Assembly: GCF_021559775.1 (NCBI RefSeq)
Contig: NZ_CP056048.1
Span: 124,001 to 188,000 of the forward strand
DNA: 64,000 bases
Direction of reading: 5' to 3'
Source: Gillisella vitis
GTDB lineage: Bacteria > Pseudomonadota > Alphaproteobacteria > Rhizobiales > Rhizobiaceae
In this document: positions 36,449-44,714 of the stretch, in pieces
Layout of the letters: each line of letters starts with the position of its first letter
Position numbering within the stretch: position 1 is the stretch's first letter
Made by a program: the position numbers and the translations under genes
The notes under the pieces: model-generated
Told to the model about the DNA's origin: nothing
Databases searched by the model: none
Seen by the model: only the letters and a program-made list of their open reading frames with translations

Positions 36449-37990
36449 ATGCGTGAGAGACAGCCTGCGGAGGGCGATGCAATCCGCTTTCATGGCATTT
36501 CCAAATGGTTTGGCGGAGCAACAGCGCTGGCCGAGGTATCGTTTGGCATTCGCGCTGGAACGATCCATGGGCTTGTCGGCCAGAATGGTGCGGGAAAATC
36601 GACCCTGATCAAGATTCTCGCCGGTCTTCACCGGCAGGATGACGGAAGGATCGAGATCGACGGGGTCGCAATACAGGATCTGACACCGCCGCTGATTGAA
36701 AAGCTGGGCATCCATTTCATTCATCAGGATCGCCTTCTGGTCTCGTCCTTCACGGTTGGCGAGGCCTTGTTTCTGGGGCGCGAACCGAAGATTGCTGGCA
36801 CGCCATTTCTGGATCGGCGCACGATGAAACGCCAGGCGCAGGCGATTTTGCAGGACTATTTCGGCCTGAGCCTGCCGACCAATGCATTGATCGGCGAGCT
36901 GACCACCGCGCAAAAGCAGATCGTCCAGATCACGCGCGCGCTGCTGGCCAAGCCCAAGGTGCTCGTTTTCGATGAGCCGACTGCGGCGCTGGTGCGGCGC
37001 GAGGCTGATATGCTGTTTTCCCTGATCCGGCGGCTGCGGGACGAGGGGGTGACGATCGTTTATATCTCGCATTACCTGGCCGAAATCGAAGCGCTTTGCG
37101 ACGACGTGACCGTGCTGCGCAATGGTGAGGTGGTTGCCAGCCGCTCGCTTGAAGGTCTTTTGGCAAAACAGATCGCAACCCTGATGGTGGAGCGCGACAT
37201 CGCCGAGATGTTTCCAAAACCGGTCGTTGCCAAGGGCGAGCGCCTGCTGGACGTTCGTGGTTTGACAGCCGAAGGCCGGTATGAGGACGTGTCCTTCAGC
37301 CTGCACCGGGGCGAAGTGCTCGGTATCACCGGTCTTTTAGGCTCCGGTGCCAAGGAAGTGTTGCAGACACTGTTTGGTCTGGAAACAGCAGGCTCGGGCG
37401 AGATTCAATCGGGCGAGACGGTGGTGTTATTGGCAAATCCACGTCAGGCCGTGTCGCGCAATCTGGCGCTCGTTCCGGAAGATCGGCGCGGCAATGGCGT
37501 GGCCCTGGATCTCACGGTGGCGGAAAACATCACGCTTGCCAGTCTCGACCGTTTTTCGAGGGCGGGTTTCTTGAAGACCGGTCTTGAGAAGAGTGCGGTG
37601 GACCGGCTGATCGCGCAATTGCAGATCAAGACGGCAGGCCGCGATGCGCCGGTAAGAACCCTGTCCGGTGGCAATCAACAAAAGGTGGCGATTGCAAAAT
37701 GGCTGAGCCGCCAATCGGAAATCTATCTTCTGGACGAGCCGACTGTTGGCGTCGATATCGGCGCGAAAGTGGAAATTTACCAGCTGATCGGCGAGCTGGT
37801 CGAAAAGGGCGCTGGCGTCATCATCCTGTCGTCCGACCTGCCGGAACTGGTTGGCATAACCGACCGGATTCTGGTGTTTTTCCGAGGCCGGATCACGGCG
37901 GAACTCACGTCCAGCCAGGCGACGGCGGATGCAGTCTTTGCCGCCACGACCGGCTCGGATGCCACAACGAGATTGCGCCATGTCGGTTGA
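36449..37990 (+). CDS. Ribose-type ABC transporter ATP-binding protein (RbsA-like)
   Basis: This 513-aa tandem ATPase has NBD1 Walker A GQNGAGKST, the degenerate signature ELTTAQKQIVQI, Walker B VLVFDEPTAAL and H-loop ISHYL. NBD2 has GLLGSGAKE (a loosened Walker A), a canonical LSGGNQQK and LLDEPTVGVDIG. The start at 36449 follows AAGGACATTTTT; the ATG at 36410 is less likely. The gene overlaps the first permease gene by 11 nt. Confidence 0.92.
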   Translation: MRERQPAEGDAIRFHGISKWFGGATALAEVSFGIRAGTIHGLVGQNGAGKSTLIKILAGLHRQDDGRIEIDGVAIQDLTPPLIEKLGIHFIHQDRLLVSSFTVGEALFLGREPKIAGTPFLDRRTMKRQAQAILQDYFGLSLPTNALIGELTTAQKQIVQITRALLAKPKVLVFDEPTAALVRREADMLFSLIRRLRDEGVTIVYISHYLAEIEALCDDVTVLRNGEVVASRSLEGLLAKQIATLMVERDIAEMFPKPVVAKGERLLDVRGLTAEGRYEDVSFSLHRGEVLGITGLLGSGAKEVLQTLFGLETAGSGEIQSGETVVLLANPRQAVSRNLALVPEDRRGNGVALDLTVAENITLASLDRFSRAGFLKTGLEKSAVDRLIAQLQIKTAGRDAPVRTLSGGNQQKVAIAKWLSRQSEIYLLDEPTVGVDIGAKVEIYQLIGELVEKGAGVIILSSDLPELVGITDRILVFFRGRITAELTSSQATADAVFAATTGSDATTRLRHVG

Positions 37991-39041
37991 TGTCAATTCC
38001 GTTTCGATTGACTTGAGGTCGCCTATACCCACCGGCACACGTCATAACGGGTCTTCCGAAGCGCGCGACTTTACCCAGCCACGCAAGGGTGCTGTCTGGG
38101 GGGCTGCTTGGCTGCTGCGGACCGGCTCCATACTCGGAATCCTCGGCGTCTTCCTGTTCTTTTCGCTGACAGCGCCCTTCTTCTTCAGTGTCGGCAATCT
38201 GGGCAATGTGCTGGCGCAATCGGCCATTCTCGGAGTGCTGGCCTTCGGGCTGACGGTGGTGATTATCGCGGGCGGTTCGAATGTCGTGACGGGAGGGATC
38301 GATCTGTCGCTGGCCGCCAATATGGGCCTCAGTGCTGCGGTCTATGCCAGCCTAGTGCAGCTGGGATGGAGCGATGGTGTTGCCGTTTTGGGGGCGTTGG
38401 CCACCGGATTGGTCATCGGTCTCATCAATGCCTTGGCCGTGGTCATTGTCGGTATTGTGCCGCTTCTGGCAACGCTTGCGGTGATGAATGTGGTGGCCGG
38501 TCTCGAACTGGTGCTGACCCAAAACACTGTCATTCCGGCATCAACCGATTTTCTCTCGTTGCTCTCGGCAACGGGGCCGTTTGGCCTGCTGGTGCTGGCC
38601 TATGTTCTGCTGGGAGCGGCCTTGCTGGTGGGAGCTGTCGTCCAATATACCCCGATCGGATTAAGGCTTTACGCGGTCGGCGAGTTTCCGGAAGCCGCAA
38701 GGGCGGCGGGCCTCAGGGTCAAAACCCTGACGGCAGGTGCCTTCATCGCCGCGGGTCTGCTGGGCGGTATCGCAGGCATCCTCAATACGTCCTATCTCAG
38801 CGGCAGTTCCACCGGTGCTGGCGATATCTTGCTGCCCGTCGTGGTGACCACACTGCTGGGCTCGGTCTTTTCACGGCGGCTGGTGCCGACCATTCCCGGC
38901 ACGCTGGTTTCGGCGATTTTTGTCGGTGTGCTGATCAATGGATTTCAACTGCTCAATCTGTCGAGCACATTGGTGGCTGGCGTCCAGGGCGCGTTGATCC
39001 TTCTGGTCGTCTCGGCCACCACTTTGCTGCGCAGGAGGTAG
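37980..39041 (+). CDS. Ribose-type ABC transporter permease (first of two)
   Basis: This 353-aa membrane protein of the RbsC family has VVIIAGGSNVVTGGIDLSLA and AVGEFPEAARAAGLRVK as landmarks, and a hydrophilic N-terminal tail of about 40 residues. It overlaps the ATPase gene and is followed after seven nt by a second permease, so the channel is probably a heterodimer, unlike the homodimer expected for the importer at 29678-32205. Confidence 0.9.
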   Translation: MSVDVNSVSIDLRSPIPTGTRHNGSSEARDFTQPRKGAVWGAAWLLRTGSILGILGVFLFFSLTAPFFFSVGNLGNVLAQSAILGVLAFGLTVVIIAGGSNVVTGGIDLSLAANMGLSAAVYASLVQLGWSDGVAVLGALATGLVIGLINALAVVIVGIVPLLATLAVMNVVAGLELVLTQNTVIPASTDFLSLLSATGPFGLLVLAYVLLGAALLVGAVVQYTPIGLRLYAVGEFPEAARAAGLRVKTLTAGAFIAAGLLGGIAGILNTSYLSGSSTGAGDILLPVVVTTLLGSVFSRRLVPTIPGTLVSAIFVGVLINGFQLLNLSSTLVAGVQGALILLVVSATTLLRRR

Positions 39042-39048
39042 GATCATC

Positions 39049-40050
39049 ATGTCAACGGTGGACACGAAGACCTGGACGGCTGGGGCCTTGGCGGGTGGCC
39101 GCCGTCGCGGTGCATATCTGGCGCGTTATGCGTTGATCTTCGCGATCCTCGTGGTGATCGCGATATTTTCAACGGTGGCACCAAGCTTTCTGACAGGTGC
39201 CAACCTGATGAGCGTATTGGTCAACAATGTCGCCTTGCTCGCCATCGTGTCGATTGCGATGACCTTTGCCGTCGCTTCCGGCGGCATCGATCTTTCGGTT
39301 GCAACGGTTGTGGATTTTGCCAGTTTTACCTTCGTCTCGCTGGTGCTGAGTGGTGTGCCCGTCGGCCTCGCGGTGTTGGCGGCAATCTTCGCCGGCGGAC
39401 TGGTCGGTGCCTTGAATGGCCTGCTGATTTCGGCAATCGGCATCTCGCCGTTTCTGGCAACGCTTGGAACGCTGTTCATAGGCCGCAGCGTGCAGCAATT
39501 GCTCACCAATGGCGGCAATCCGGTCTATCTGTCCCAAGCCGCCATTCCGCCAGGCTTTTCCTTCATCGGCCATGGACACTTGTTCGGCGTACCCGTGCCG
39601 CTGGTCGTCACGTTCCTGCTGATTGTTTTGACTGTCGTGTTATTGTCAATGACCCGTTTCGGGCGGGTCCTGACGGCCATCGGCACGCAGGCCAGCGTGG
39701 CGCGCTATTCCGGCCTGTCTGTCGCCTCAGTTGTTGCGAGCGCCTACATTCTGGCCGGGCTGATTGCCGCAATTGCTGGCATTCTTTTGACGGCAACGGT
39801 CAATGTCTACATTCCGTCATCCGGCAACGCCTTCCTGCTGAATGCCATTGGCGCAACCTTCATCGGCACCACACTCCATCCGCTGCGTCGGCCCAATGTG
39901 ATTGGCACGGTGCTCGGCGTTCTGCTGCTTGGCCTCGTCTCGAACGGGTTGCTGCTGTCCGGTTTGAATTTCTACTGGCAACAGGTTGCAACGGGCCTGC
40001 TGATTTTCTCTGTGCTGGCTTTGAGTTCTAAGACGGCGCGCCCGTCGTGA
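39049..40050 (+). CDS. Ribose-type ABC transporter permease (second of two)
   Basis: This 333-aa RbsC-type membrane protein shows AMTFAVASGGIDLSVATVV and ISAIGISPFLATLGTLFIGR. It partners the preceding permease. The stop at 40050 is followed by 85 nt and then the SsuD-like monooxygenase gene in the same direction, which links uptake to oxidation. Confidence 0.9.
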   Translation: MSTVDTKTWTAGALAGGRRRGAYLARYALIFAILVVIAIFSTVAPSFLTGANLMSVLVNNVALLAIVSIAMTFAVASGGIDLSVATVVDFASFTFVSLVLSGVPVGLAVLAAIFAGGLVGALNGLLISAIGISPFLATLGTLFIGRSVQQLLTNGGNPVYLSQAAIPPGFSFIGHGHLFGVPVPLVVTFLLIVLTVVLLSMTRFGRVLTAIGTQASVARYSGLSVASVVASAYILAGLIAAIAGILLTATVNVYIPSSGNAFLLNAIGATFIGTTLHPLRRPNVIGTVLGVLLLGLVSNGLLLSGLNFYWQQVATGLLIFSVLALSSKTARPS

Positions 40051-40135
40051 TCGCAAACACCGTGATCGTAAACACAGTCGCCAGCCAATGGGCGGGCGTT
40101 TTTGAACCGCATATGTTGGAAAACCGGATGGGCGC

Positions 40136-41215
40136 ATGACCAGTAAGACGGAATTTCTCTGGTATATCCCCAACGACGTCAAGGCAGGTCATCGGGGTGA
40201 TATCGCTGGCGAGGATCATAACAGCCTTGATAGCTTGACTGCTCATGCCAAAGCCTTGGAGGATCATGGCTGGGCGGGCGCCTTGATCGGTACCGGTTGG
40301 GGGCGGCCCGATACGTTTACAGTGGCAACGGCACTGGCCGCACGCACGACCCGGTTCGAACCGTTGATCGCTATTCGGCCAGGCTATTGGAAACCGGCCA
40401 ATTTCGCCTCCGCAGCCGCAACGCTTGATCATTTGAGCAATGGTCGCGTGCGCGTCAATGTGGTTTCGGGCAAGGACGATCTTGCCGCCTATGGCGATAG
40501 CGAAGGCGATTCTGCCCATCGCTACGCCCGCACAGCAGAATTTATGCGGCTGGTGCGCCGGCTATGGACCGAAGAGAATGTCAGCTTCGAAGGCACGCAT
40601 TTCCGTATCTCGAATTCCACGGTGGAGCCACGGATCAGGCCGAAGGAAGGGCGCCCGCATCCCAAGCTCTATTTCGGTGGCGCATCGGAAGCGTCGGAAC
40701 ATGTCGCCGCCGGCCAAGCGGATGTTCAGCTTTTCTGGGGAGAACCGCTTGATGGGGTCTGGGAACGGATCGACCGATTGAAGGCGCTCAGCCGGACATT
40801 GGACCGCAATCTTCCGCCATTGGAATTCGGTCTCAGAATCACCACCCTCGTTCGTGACACAACGGAGCAAGCCTGGGCCGATGCTGAGGCCAAAGTGACG
40901 GAAATGGCGAAAACCAGCGGCGCTGGCTGGCATGACCACAAGCGGGACGTGGCGATCGGACAAAAGCGGCTTCTCGATCTTCATTCCCGAGGCGAAGTTC
41001 TGGACGAAAACCTTTATACGGCGCCGGGAAAATTCGGCGGCGGCGGCGCTGGAACCACCTGGCTCGTCGGCTCCGCACAGGATGTCGCCCGCGCGCTCAG
41101 TCGTTATCGCGATCTCGGGATCAGCCACTTCATTCTGTCCGATACCCCCTATCTTGCGGAAATCGAACGGCAGGGAAAGCAATTGCTGCCCTTGTTGCTG
41201 TCGCCTCAAGATTGA
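40136..41215 (+). CDS. SsuD-like FMNH2-dependent alkanesulfonate-type monooxygenase
   Basis: This 359-aa luciferase-like enzyme resembles alkanesulfonate monooxygenase SsuD. Seen: FLWYIPNDVKAGHRGD, LIAIRPGYWKPANFASAAATLD, GRVRVNVVSGKDDL, YARTAEFMRLVRRLWTEE, LYFGGASEASEHVAA and ISHFILSDTPYL. SsuD enzymes use FMNH2 and O2 to convert a sulfonate to an aldehyde plus sulfite. It is the last gene of the Tat-receptor importer operon, so it probably acts on that importer's cargo. The flavin reductase partner is not in the window. Confidence 0.88.
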   Translation: MTSKTEFLWYIPNDVKAGHRGDIAGEDHNSLDSLTAHAKALEDHGWAGALIGTGWGRPDTFTVATALAARTTRFEPLIAIRPGYWKPANFASAAATLDHLSNGRVRVNVVSGKDDLAAYGDSEGDSAHRYARTAEFMRLVRRLWTEENVSFEGTHFRISNSTVEPRIRPKEGRPHPKLYFGGASEASEHVAAGQADVQLFWGEPLDGVWERIDRLKALSRTLDRNLPPLEFGLRITTLVRDTTEQAWADAEAKVTEMAKTSGAGWHDHKRDVAIGQKRLLDLHSRGEVLDENLYTAPGKFGGGGAGTTWLVGSAQDVARALSRYRDLGISHFILSDTPYLAEIERQGKQLLPLLLSPQD

Positions 41216-41384
41216 CAGGATTGTGCTCCTGCCAAGCAGGTGAAACCGCCCGGCATGTAGAAAATTCTACTTTAGTCGTAATCTCCGGTAGACCGATCCT
41301 TGATGGCTGCGTATGGAGGAACGCCATTGCTCGTGATCGATGCGGCTCTTCAATACGGTGTCGCCAAAAATAAGGAGCCTCGCC

Positions 41385-42221
41385 ATGCTTGCCGCCACCA
41401 TGACCAAGACAATCTTCGGTTTTGTTCTCTCGATATCCGCCCTCGTCGCAACCCAAGCCTCTGCGGATGCTACGCTTGACCGCATCAAGGGACGTGGCAA
41501 GCTGACTGTCGGCGTCATCCTGTCTGGCGCACCTTTTGGTTATATCGATCCGAAAACCCAGGAGCAGAAAGGGTTTAATGTCGATATTGCCCAGGCGCTG
41601 GCTGATGATCTCGGCGTCAAGCTGGAGACGGTGACGGTCACGCCGCCCAACCGCGTGCAGTTTCTCCAGCAGGGCAAAGTTGATATCCTGATCGCCAATA
41701 TGCAGTATACCGAAGACCGTGCCAAGGTGCTGGATTTTGTGCCGACGCCTTATGATCGCAGCGGCGGTGCTGCCGTGGTGCGTAAGGATAGCGGTTTGAA
41801 GGATTGGGCGGACCTGAAGGGCAAGCCGGTCTGCGTCTCGCAGGGTTCCAACTATACCCAGCCGCTGATCGAGGAATATGGTGCCATCGTCAAGGCGCTG
41901 CCAAGCCAGCCGGAATCGCTGCTGGCGCTGCAAGGCGGCAATTGCGTGGCTGCTGTGCATGTCGGCGCAACTGTGGGGCTGTTGTTGCAGGATCGCCCGG
42001 AGGAATGGAAGGATTATGCTATTCCGTTCCCAACCGAACTGGTTCCCTCGGACTCGGTCATCTGGCTGCGCAAGGGCGAGAAGGATACCCAGGCCGCCCT
42101 CGACAACGCCGTTAAAAAACTGCATGTTTCCGGCAAACTGCTCGATTTCGCCAAGTCCAGCCGCCTGCTGAATACCGACTATCTCGAGCAGGAACACAAG
42201 GCGCTCGCTGCGACCAAGTAA
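41385..42221 (+). CDS. Polar amino-acid-type ABC transporter substrate-binding protein (family 3)
   Basis: This 278-aa periplasmic receptor has a signal peptide (MTKTIFGFVLSISALVATQASA) and a family-3 fold: GKLTVGVILSGAPFGYIDP, GFNVDIAQALADDLGVKLE, GKVDILIANMQYTEDRAK. The start at 41385 has AAGGAG eight nt upstream. It heads a separate unit (receptor, two permeases, ATPase, MmgE/PrpD protein, DszA-type monooxygenase) 170 nt after the previous operon. The ligand is a small zwitterionic or anionic solute, unknown. Confidence 0.9.
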   Translation: MLAATMTKTIFGFVLSISALVATQASADATLDRIKGRGKLTVGVILSGAPFGYIDPKTQEQKGFNVDIAQALADDLGVKLETVTVTPPNRVQFLQQGKVDILIANMQYTEDRAKVLDFVPTPYDRSGGAAVVRKDSGLKDWADLKGKPVCVSQGSNYTQPLIEEYGAIVKALPSQPESLLALQGGNCVAAVHVGATVGLLLQDRPEEWKDYAIPFPTELVPSDSVIWLRKGEKDTQAALDNAVKKLHVSGKLLDFAKSSRLLNTDYLEQEHKALAATK

Positions 42222-42231
42222 GACGAAGGCG

Positions 42232-42330
42232 CGAAGATGCTCAGGCATCTTCGACTTCAGAGGATTTCGAATATCTCAAACCCATCAAAGGCTTGGGATA
42301 TTCGAAAATGAAATACGGCGCGTCATTTTC
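42232..42330 (-). repeat. Dispersed multi-hairpin intergenic element, copy C
   Basis: It has three stems: CGAAGATGC/GCATCTTCG (42232-42253), TTCGAATATCTCAA/TTGGGATATTCGAA (42266-42306, one wobble) and GAAAATGA/TCATTTTC (42304-42330). The first two match copy D read on the opposite strand. It lies between the receptor gene and its permease gene, the same position as copy A in another importer operon. Confidence 0.65.
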
Positions 42331-42382
42331 CAAGACTTATGGGACAAGACTCGTTGTATCAGCGGCGCAACGGTAGAGACAC

Positions 42383-43129
42383 ATGCAGGATATCAATCTC
42401 ACCGATCTGTTCGTCCGTCTGACGGGCAGTATCGGTCTTAATTTTGAGTTCCTGGCAACGGGATATGAGGCGCAGATCTGGCGGGATGGTTTTTTGACCA
42501 CGCTTTATCTGGTGGTTTTGCTCATTCCCGTCAGTTTGCTGTTTGGTCTGCTGTTTGCAGCCTGCCTGACATCGGGCCGGTCATGGCTTTCCGCGCCGGT
42601 GCGGGCGTTCGTGGAAGTGACCCGCAATACGCCGACGCTGGTACAGCTGATGTTCAGCTTTCTGGTGTTTAACACGGTTGTGTCCAATCTTGTCGGTGGC
42701 GCGCAGAACAATCCGCTGACGCCATTTTTCTGGGTGGTTGCGGTGGTGGGCCTGCATGTGGCGGCCTTGCACTCCGAAGCGATCCGCGCCGGGATCGAAG
42801 CCGTGCCAGCTTCGACGATTGAGGCGGCTCGTGGCATTGGCTTCAGACAGTTCCAGATCCTGCGTTACGTCGAGGTGCCGCTGGCCTTTCGTGCCTCACT
42901 ACCGGCCATCGTCAACAACCTGATCAATCTCGTCAAGCTGACGACGGTCGGCAATGCGATTGCCGTCAGCGAAATCACCTATGCGTCGATCATGGTCTGG
43001 ACCCAGCGTGACAATGTCATAGAACTGATGATCGTTATCCTGGCCTTCTTCAGCCTCATCAATCTGGTCGTCGCCCGCGTCGGCCTTTGGGTAGAGCGCA
43101 AGCTTGCCATTCCGGGATATGGGCTATGA
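42383..43129 (+). CDS. Polar amino-acid-type ABC transporter permease (HisQ/GltJ-like)
   Basis: This 248-aa inner-membrane permease carries the amino-acid-type signature loop (FVEVTRNTPTLVQLMF) and the EAA region (TIEAARGIGFRQFQILRYVEVP). The ATPase and second permease follow at once. It is separated from the receptor gene by 161 nt that hold hairpin element copy C. Confidence 0.92.
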   Translation: MQDINLTDLFVRLTGSIGLNFEFLATGYEAQIWRDGFLTTLYLVVLLIPVSLLFGLLFAACLTSGRSWLSAPVRAFVEVTRNTPTLVQLMFSFLVFNTVVSNLVGGAQNNPLTPFFWVVAVVGLHVAALHSEAIRAGIEAVPASTIEAARGIGFRQFQILRYVEVPLAFRASLPAIVNNLINLVKLTTVGNAIAVSEITYASIMVWTQRDNVIELMIVILAFFSLINLVVARVGLWVERKLAIPGYGL

Positions 43130-43908
43130 TGTCGCCAATGCTTCACAACCCTGCGGGCCGCAGCCCCGCGCTGCGCAATATAGCTCTTGTCGCCTTGCCG
43201 CTAGCGATCCTTATCTGGGCATTGGCCGATCTGTCGCTTGGCCGTGAACTGGTGCAATGGCTTCCTTATCTCGGCTCCGGCTTTGCGATGAACATCGTCA
43301 TCAGCCTGTCGGCGATGACGCTGGGAAGCGTGCTGGGCATCCTGCTCGGCATGCTGCAAATGGTGCCATTCCGGCTGGTCCGCTACCCGGCAGCTATCTA
43401 TGTGCAGGTGTTTCGCAATGCGCCGCATCTGGTGCTGATCTTTGCGACAACCTATATCTTTCCCTTCGAGATCATCGTCTTCGGCAATTATCTGTCCTTT
43501 CCCGATTGGGTGAAAGCCATGGTCGGTCTCGCCATCCCGGCAAGCGCCTATATCGCCGAAATCACCCGTGGTGCCATTCTGTCCATTCCGACCGCGCAAT
43601 GGGAGGCGGCGCAAGGCCTTGGCTTTTCACGCTGGCAGGCGCTGCGCTGGATCATCCTGCCGCAATGCCTGCGCCGGTCGCTGCCGCCATGGATGAATGT
43701 GCTTGCCTCAATCACCATGGGGACTTCGCTGGCCTCGCTGGTCGGCGTCCATGAACTTCTCCATGCTGCCACCGATGCCAGCACATCCGTGCGGCGGCTT
43801 GATTTTACCGTCATTGCCTATGTTGTGGTAATGGCCGCCTTTTTCGCGCTTTGCTACCCGATCGCCCGCCTGACCCGCCGCCTGGAGCGCCGTTTCAAGG
43901 CGGCCTGA
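43126..43908 (+). CDS. Polar amino-acid-type ABC transporter permease (HisM/GltK-like)
   Basis: This 260-aa second permease has YVQVFRNAPHLVLIFA and the EAA loop QWEAAQGLGFSRWQALRWIILP. The ATG overlaps the preceding stop (ATGA). Another in-frame ATG at 43129 would give nearly the same protein. Confidence 0.92.
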   Translation: MMSPMLHNPAGRSPALRNIALVALPLAILIWALADLSLGRELVQWLPYLGSGFAMNIVISLSAMTLGSVLGILLGMLQMVPFRLVRYPAAIYVQVFRNAPHLVLIFATTYIFPFEIIVFGNYLSFPDWVKAMVGLAIPASAYIAEITRGAILSIPTAQWEAAQGLGFSRWQALRWIILPQCLRRSLPPWMNVLASITMGTSLASLVGVHELLHAATDASTSVRRLDFTVIAYVVVMAAFFALCYPIARLTRRLERRFKAA

Positions 43909-43920
43909 GGATTTGAGAGA

Positions 43921-44706
43921 ATGATTGCAAATACCGACAATGCCATCGTCCGTTTGGAAGACGTGCACCTGTCCTTCGGCCAGACGCAGGTGCTGAAGGG
44001 TATCGATCTGACGGTCAACAAGGGCGATGCCGTGTCGATCATCGGTCCCTCCGGCTCGGGCAAATCCACCATCCTGCGCTGCATCAACGCGCTGGTGACG
44101 GCCCAAAGCGGTCGCATCACCGTGGCGGGGACCCGCGTGGACCAGTTGACCAAGGAAAGCGAACGTATCGCGCTGCGCAAGCGGGTCGGCATCGTCTTCC
44201 AGCAATATAATCTCTTTCCGCACCTGACGGTGCTCGACAATATCATGCTTGCCCCGATCCGAATTCTGGGGACGGCAAGACGCGAGGCGGAAAAGGTCGC
44301 GCGTGAATTGCTGGACAAGGTGCGGCTTGGCGAAAAGGCCGATGCCTATCCCGGCCAGCTCTCCGGTGGGCAGCAGCAGCGCGTGGCGATTGCCCGGGCG
44401 CTGGCGATGAAACCCGATCTCGTGCTGTTCGACGAGGTCACTTCGGCGCTCGATCCCGAAACCGTCGGCGAGGTCTTGTGGGTGATCCGTGACCTGATCC
44501 GCGATGGCATGACCAGCATTCTCGTCACCCACGAAATGCGCTTTGCCGAAGAGATTAGCGACATCGTGGTATTTACCGAGAATGGCCGCATCGTTGGCCA
44601 AGGCTCGCCGGAGCAGATCTTCCATAAGAGCGACAATGCGCGCATCCGCCAGTTCGTCGGCGGGTTGTCGGGCCGGGGTACGGTGCGCGAAGGCGAAGGC
44701 ATATAG
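43921..44706 (+). CDS. Polar amino-acid-type ABC transporter ATP-binding protein (GlnQ/HisP-like)
   Basis: This 261-aa ATPase has Walker A GPSGSGKST, Q-loop FQQYNLFPHLTV, signature LSGGQQQRVAIARAL, Walker B VLFDEVTSALDPE (Val in place of the usual Pro, common in this family) and H-loop VTHEM. GAGAG lies a few nt before the ATG. It is followed after eight nt by the MmgE/PrpD gene. Confidence 0.94.
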   Translation: MIANTDNAIVRLEDVHLSFGQTQVLKGIDLTVNKGDAVSIIGPSGSGKSTILRCINALVTAQSGRITVAGTRVDQLTKESERIALRKRVGIVFQQYNLFPHLTVLDNIMLAPIRILGTARREAEKVARELLDKVRLGEKADAYPGQLSGGQQQRVAIARALAMKPDLVLFDEVTSALDPETVGEVLWVIRDLIRDGMTSILVTHEMRFAEEISDIVVFTENGRIVGQGSPEQIFHKSDNARIRQFVGGLSGRGTVREGEGI

Positions 44707-44714
44707 GAGCCGCT

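Noticed and set aside
36449..37990. Degenerate signature motif in the first ATPase domain as evidence of an inactive transporter
   Set aside because: Departures from LSGGQ in the first domain are normal in RbsA-type tandem ATPases, and the second domain keeps a canonical motif.
41264..41284. Additional copy of the AATCTAT-N7-RTAGATT motif (ATTCTAC-N7-GTAATCT)
   Set aside because: Only nine of 14 positions match, so it is listed only as a weak possibility in the motif finding. The neighbouring GTAGAA/TTCTAC palindrome may be a separate site.
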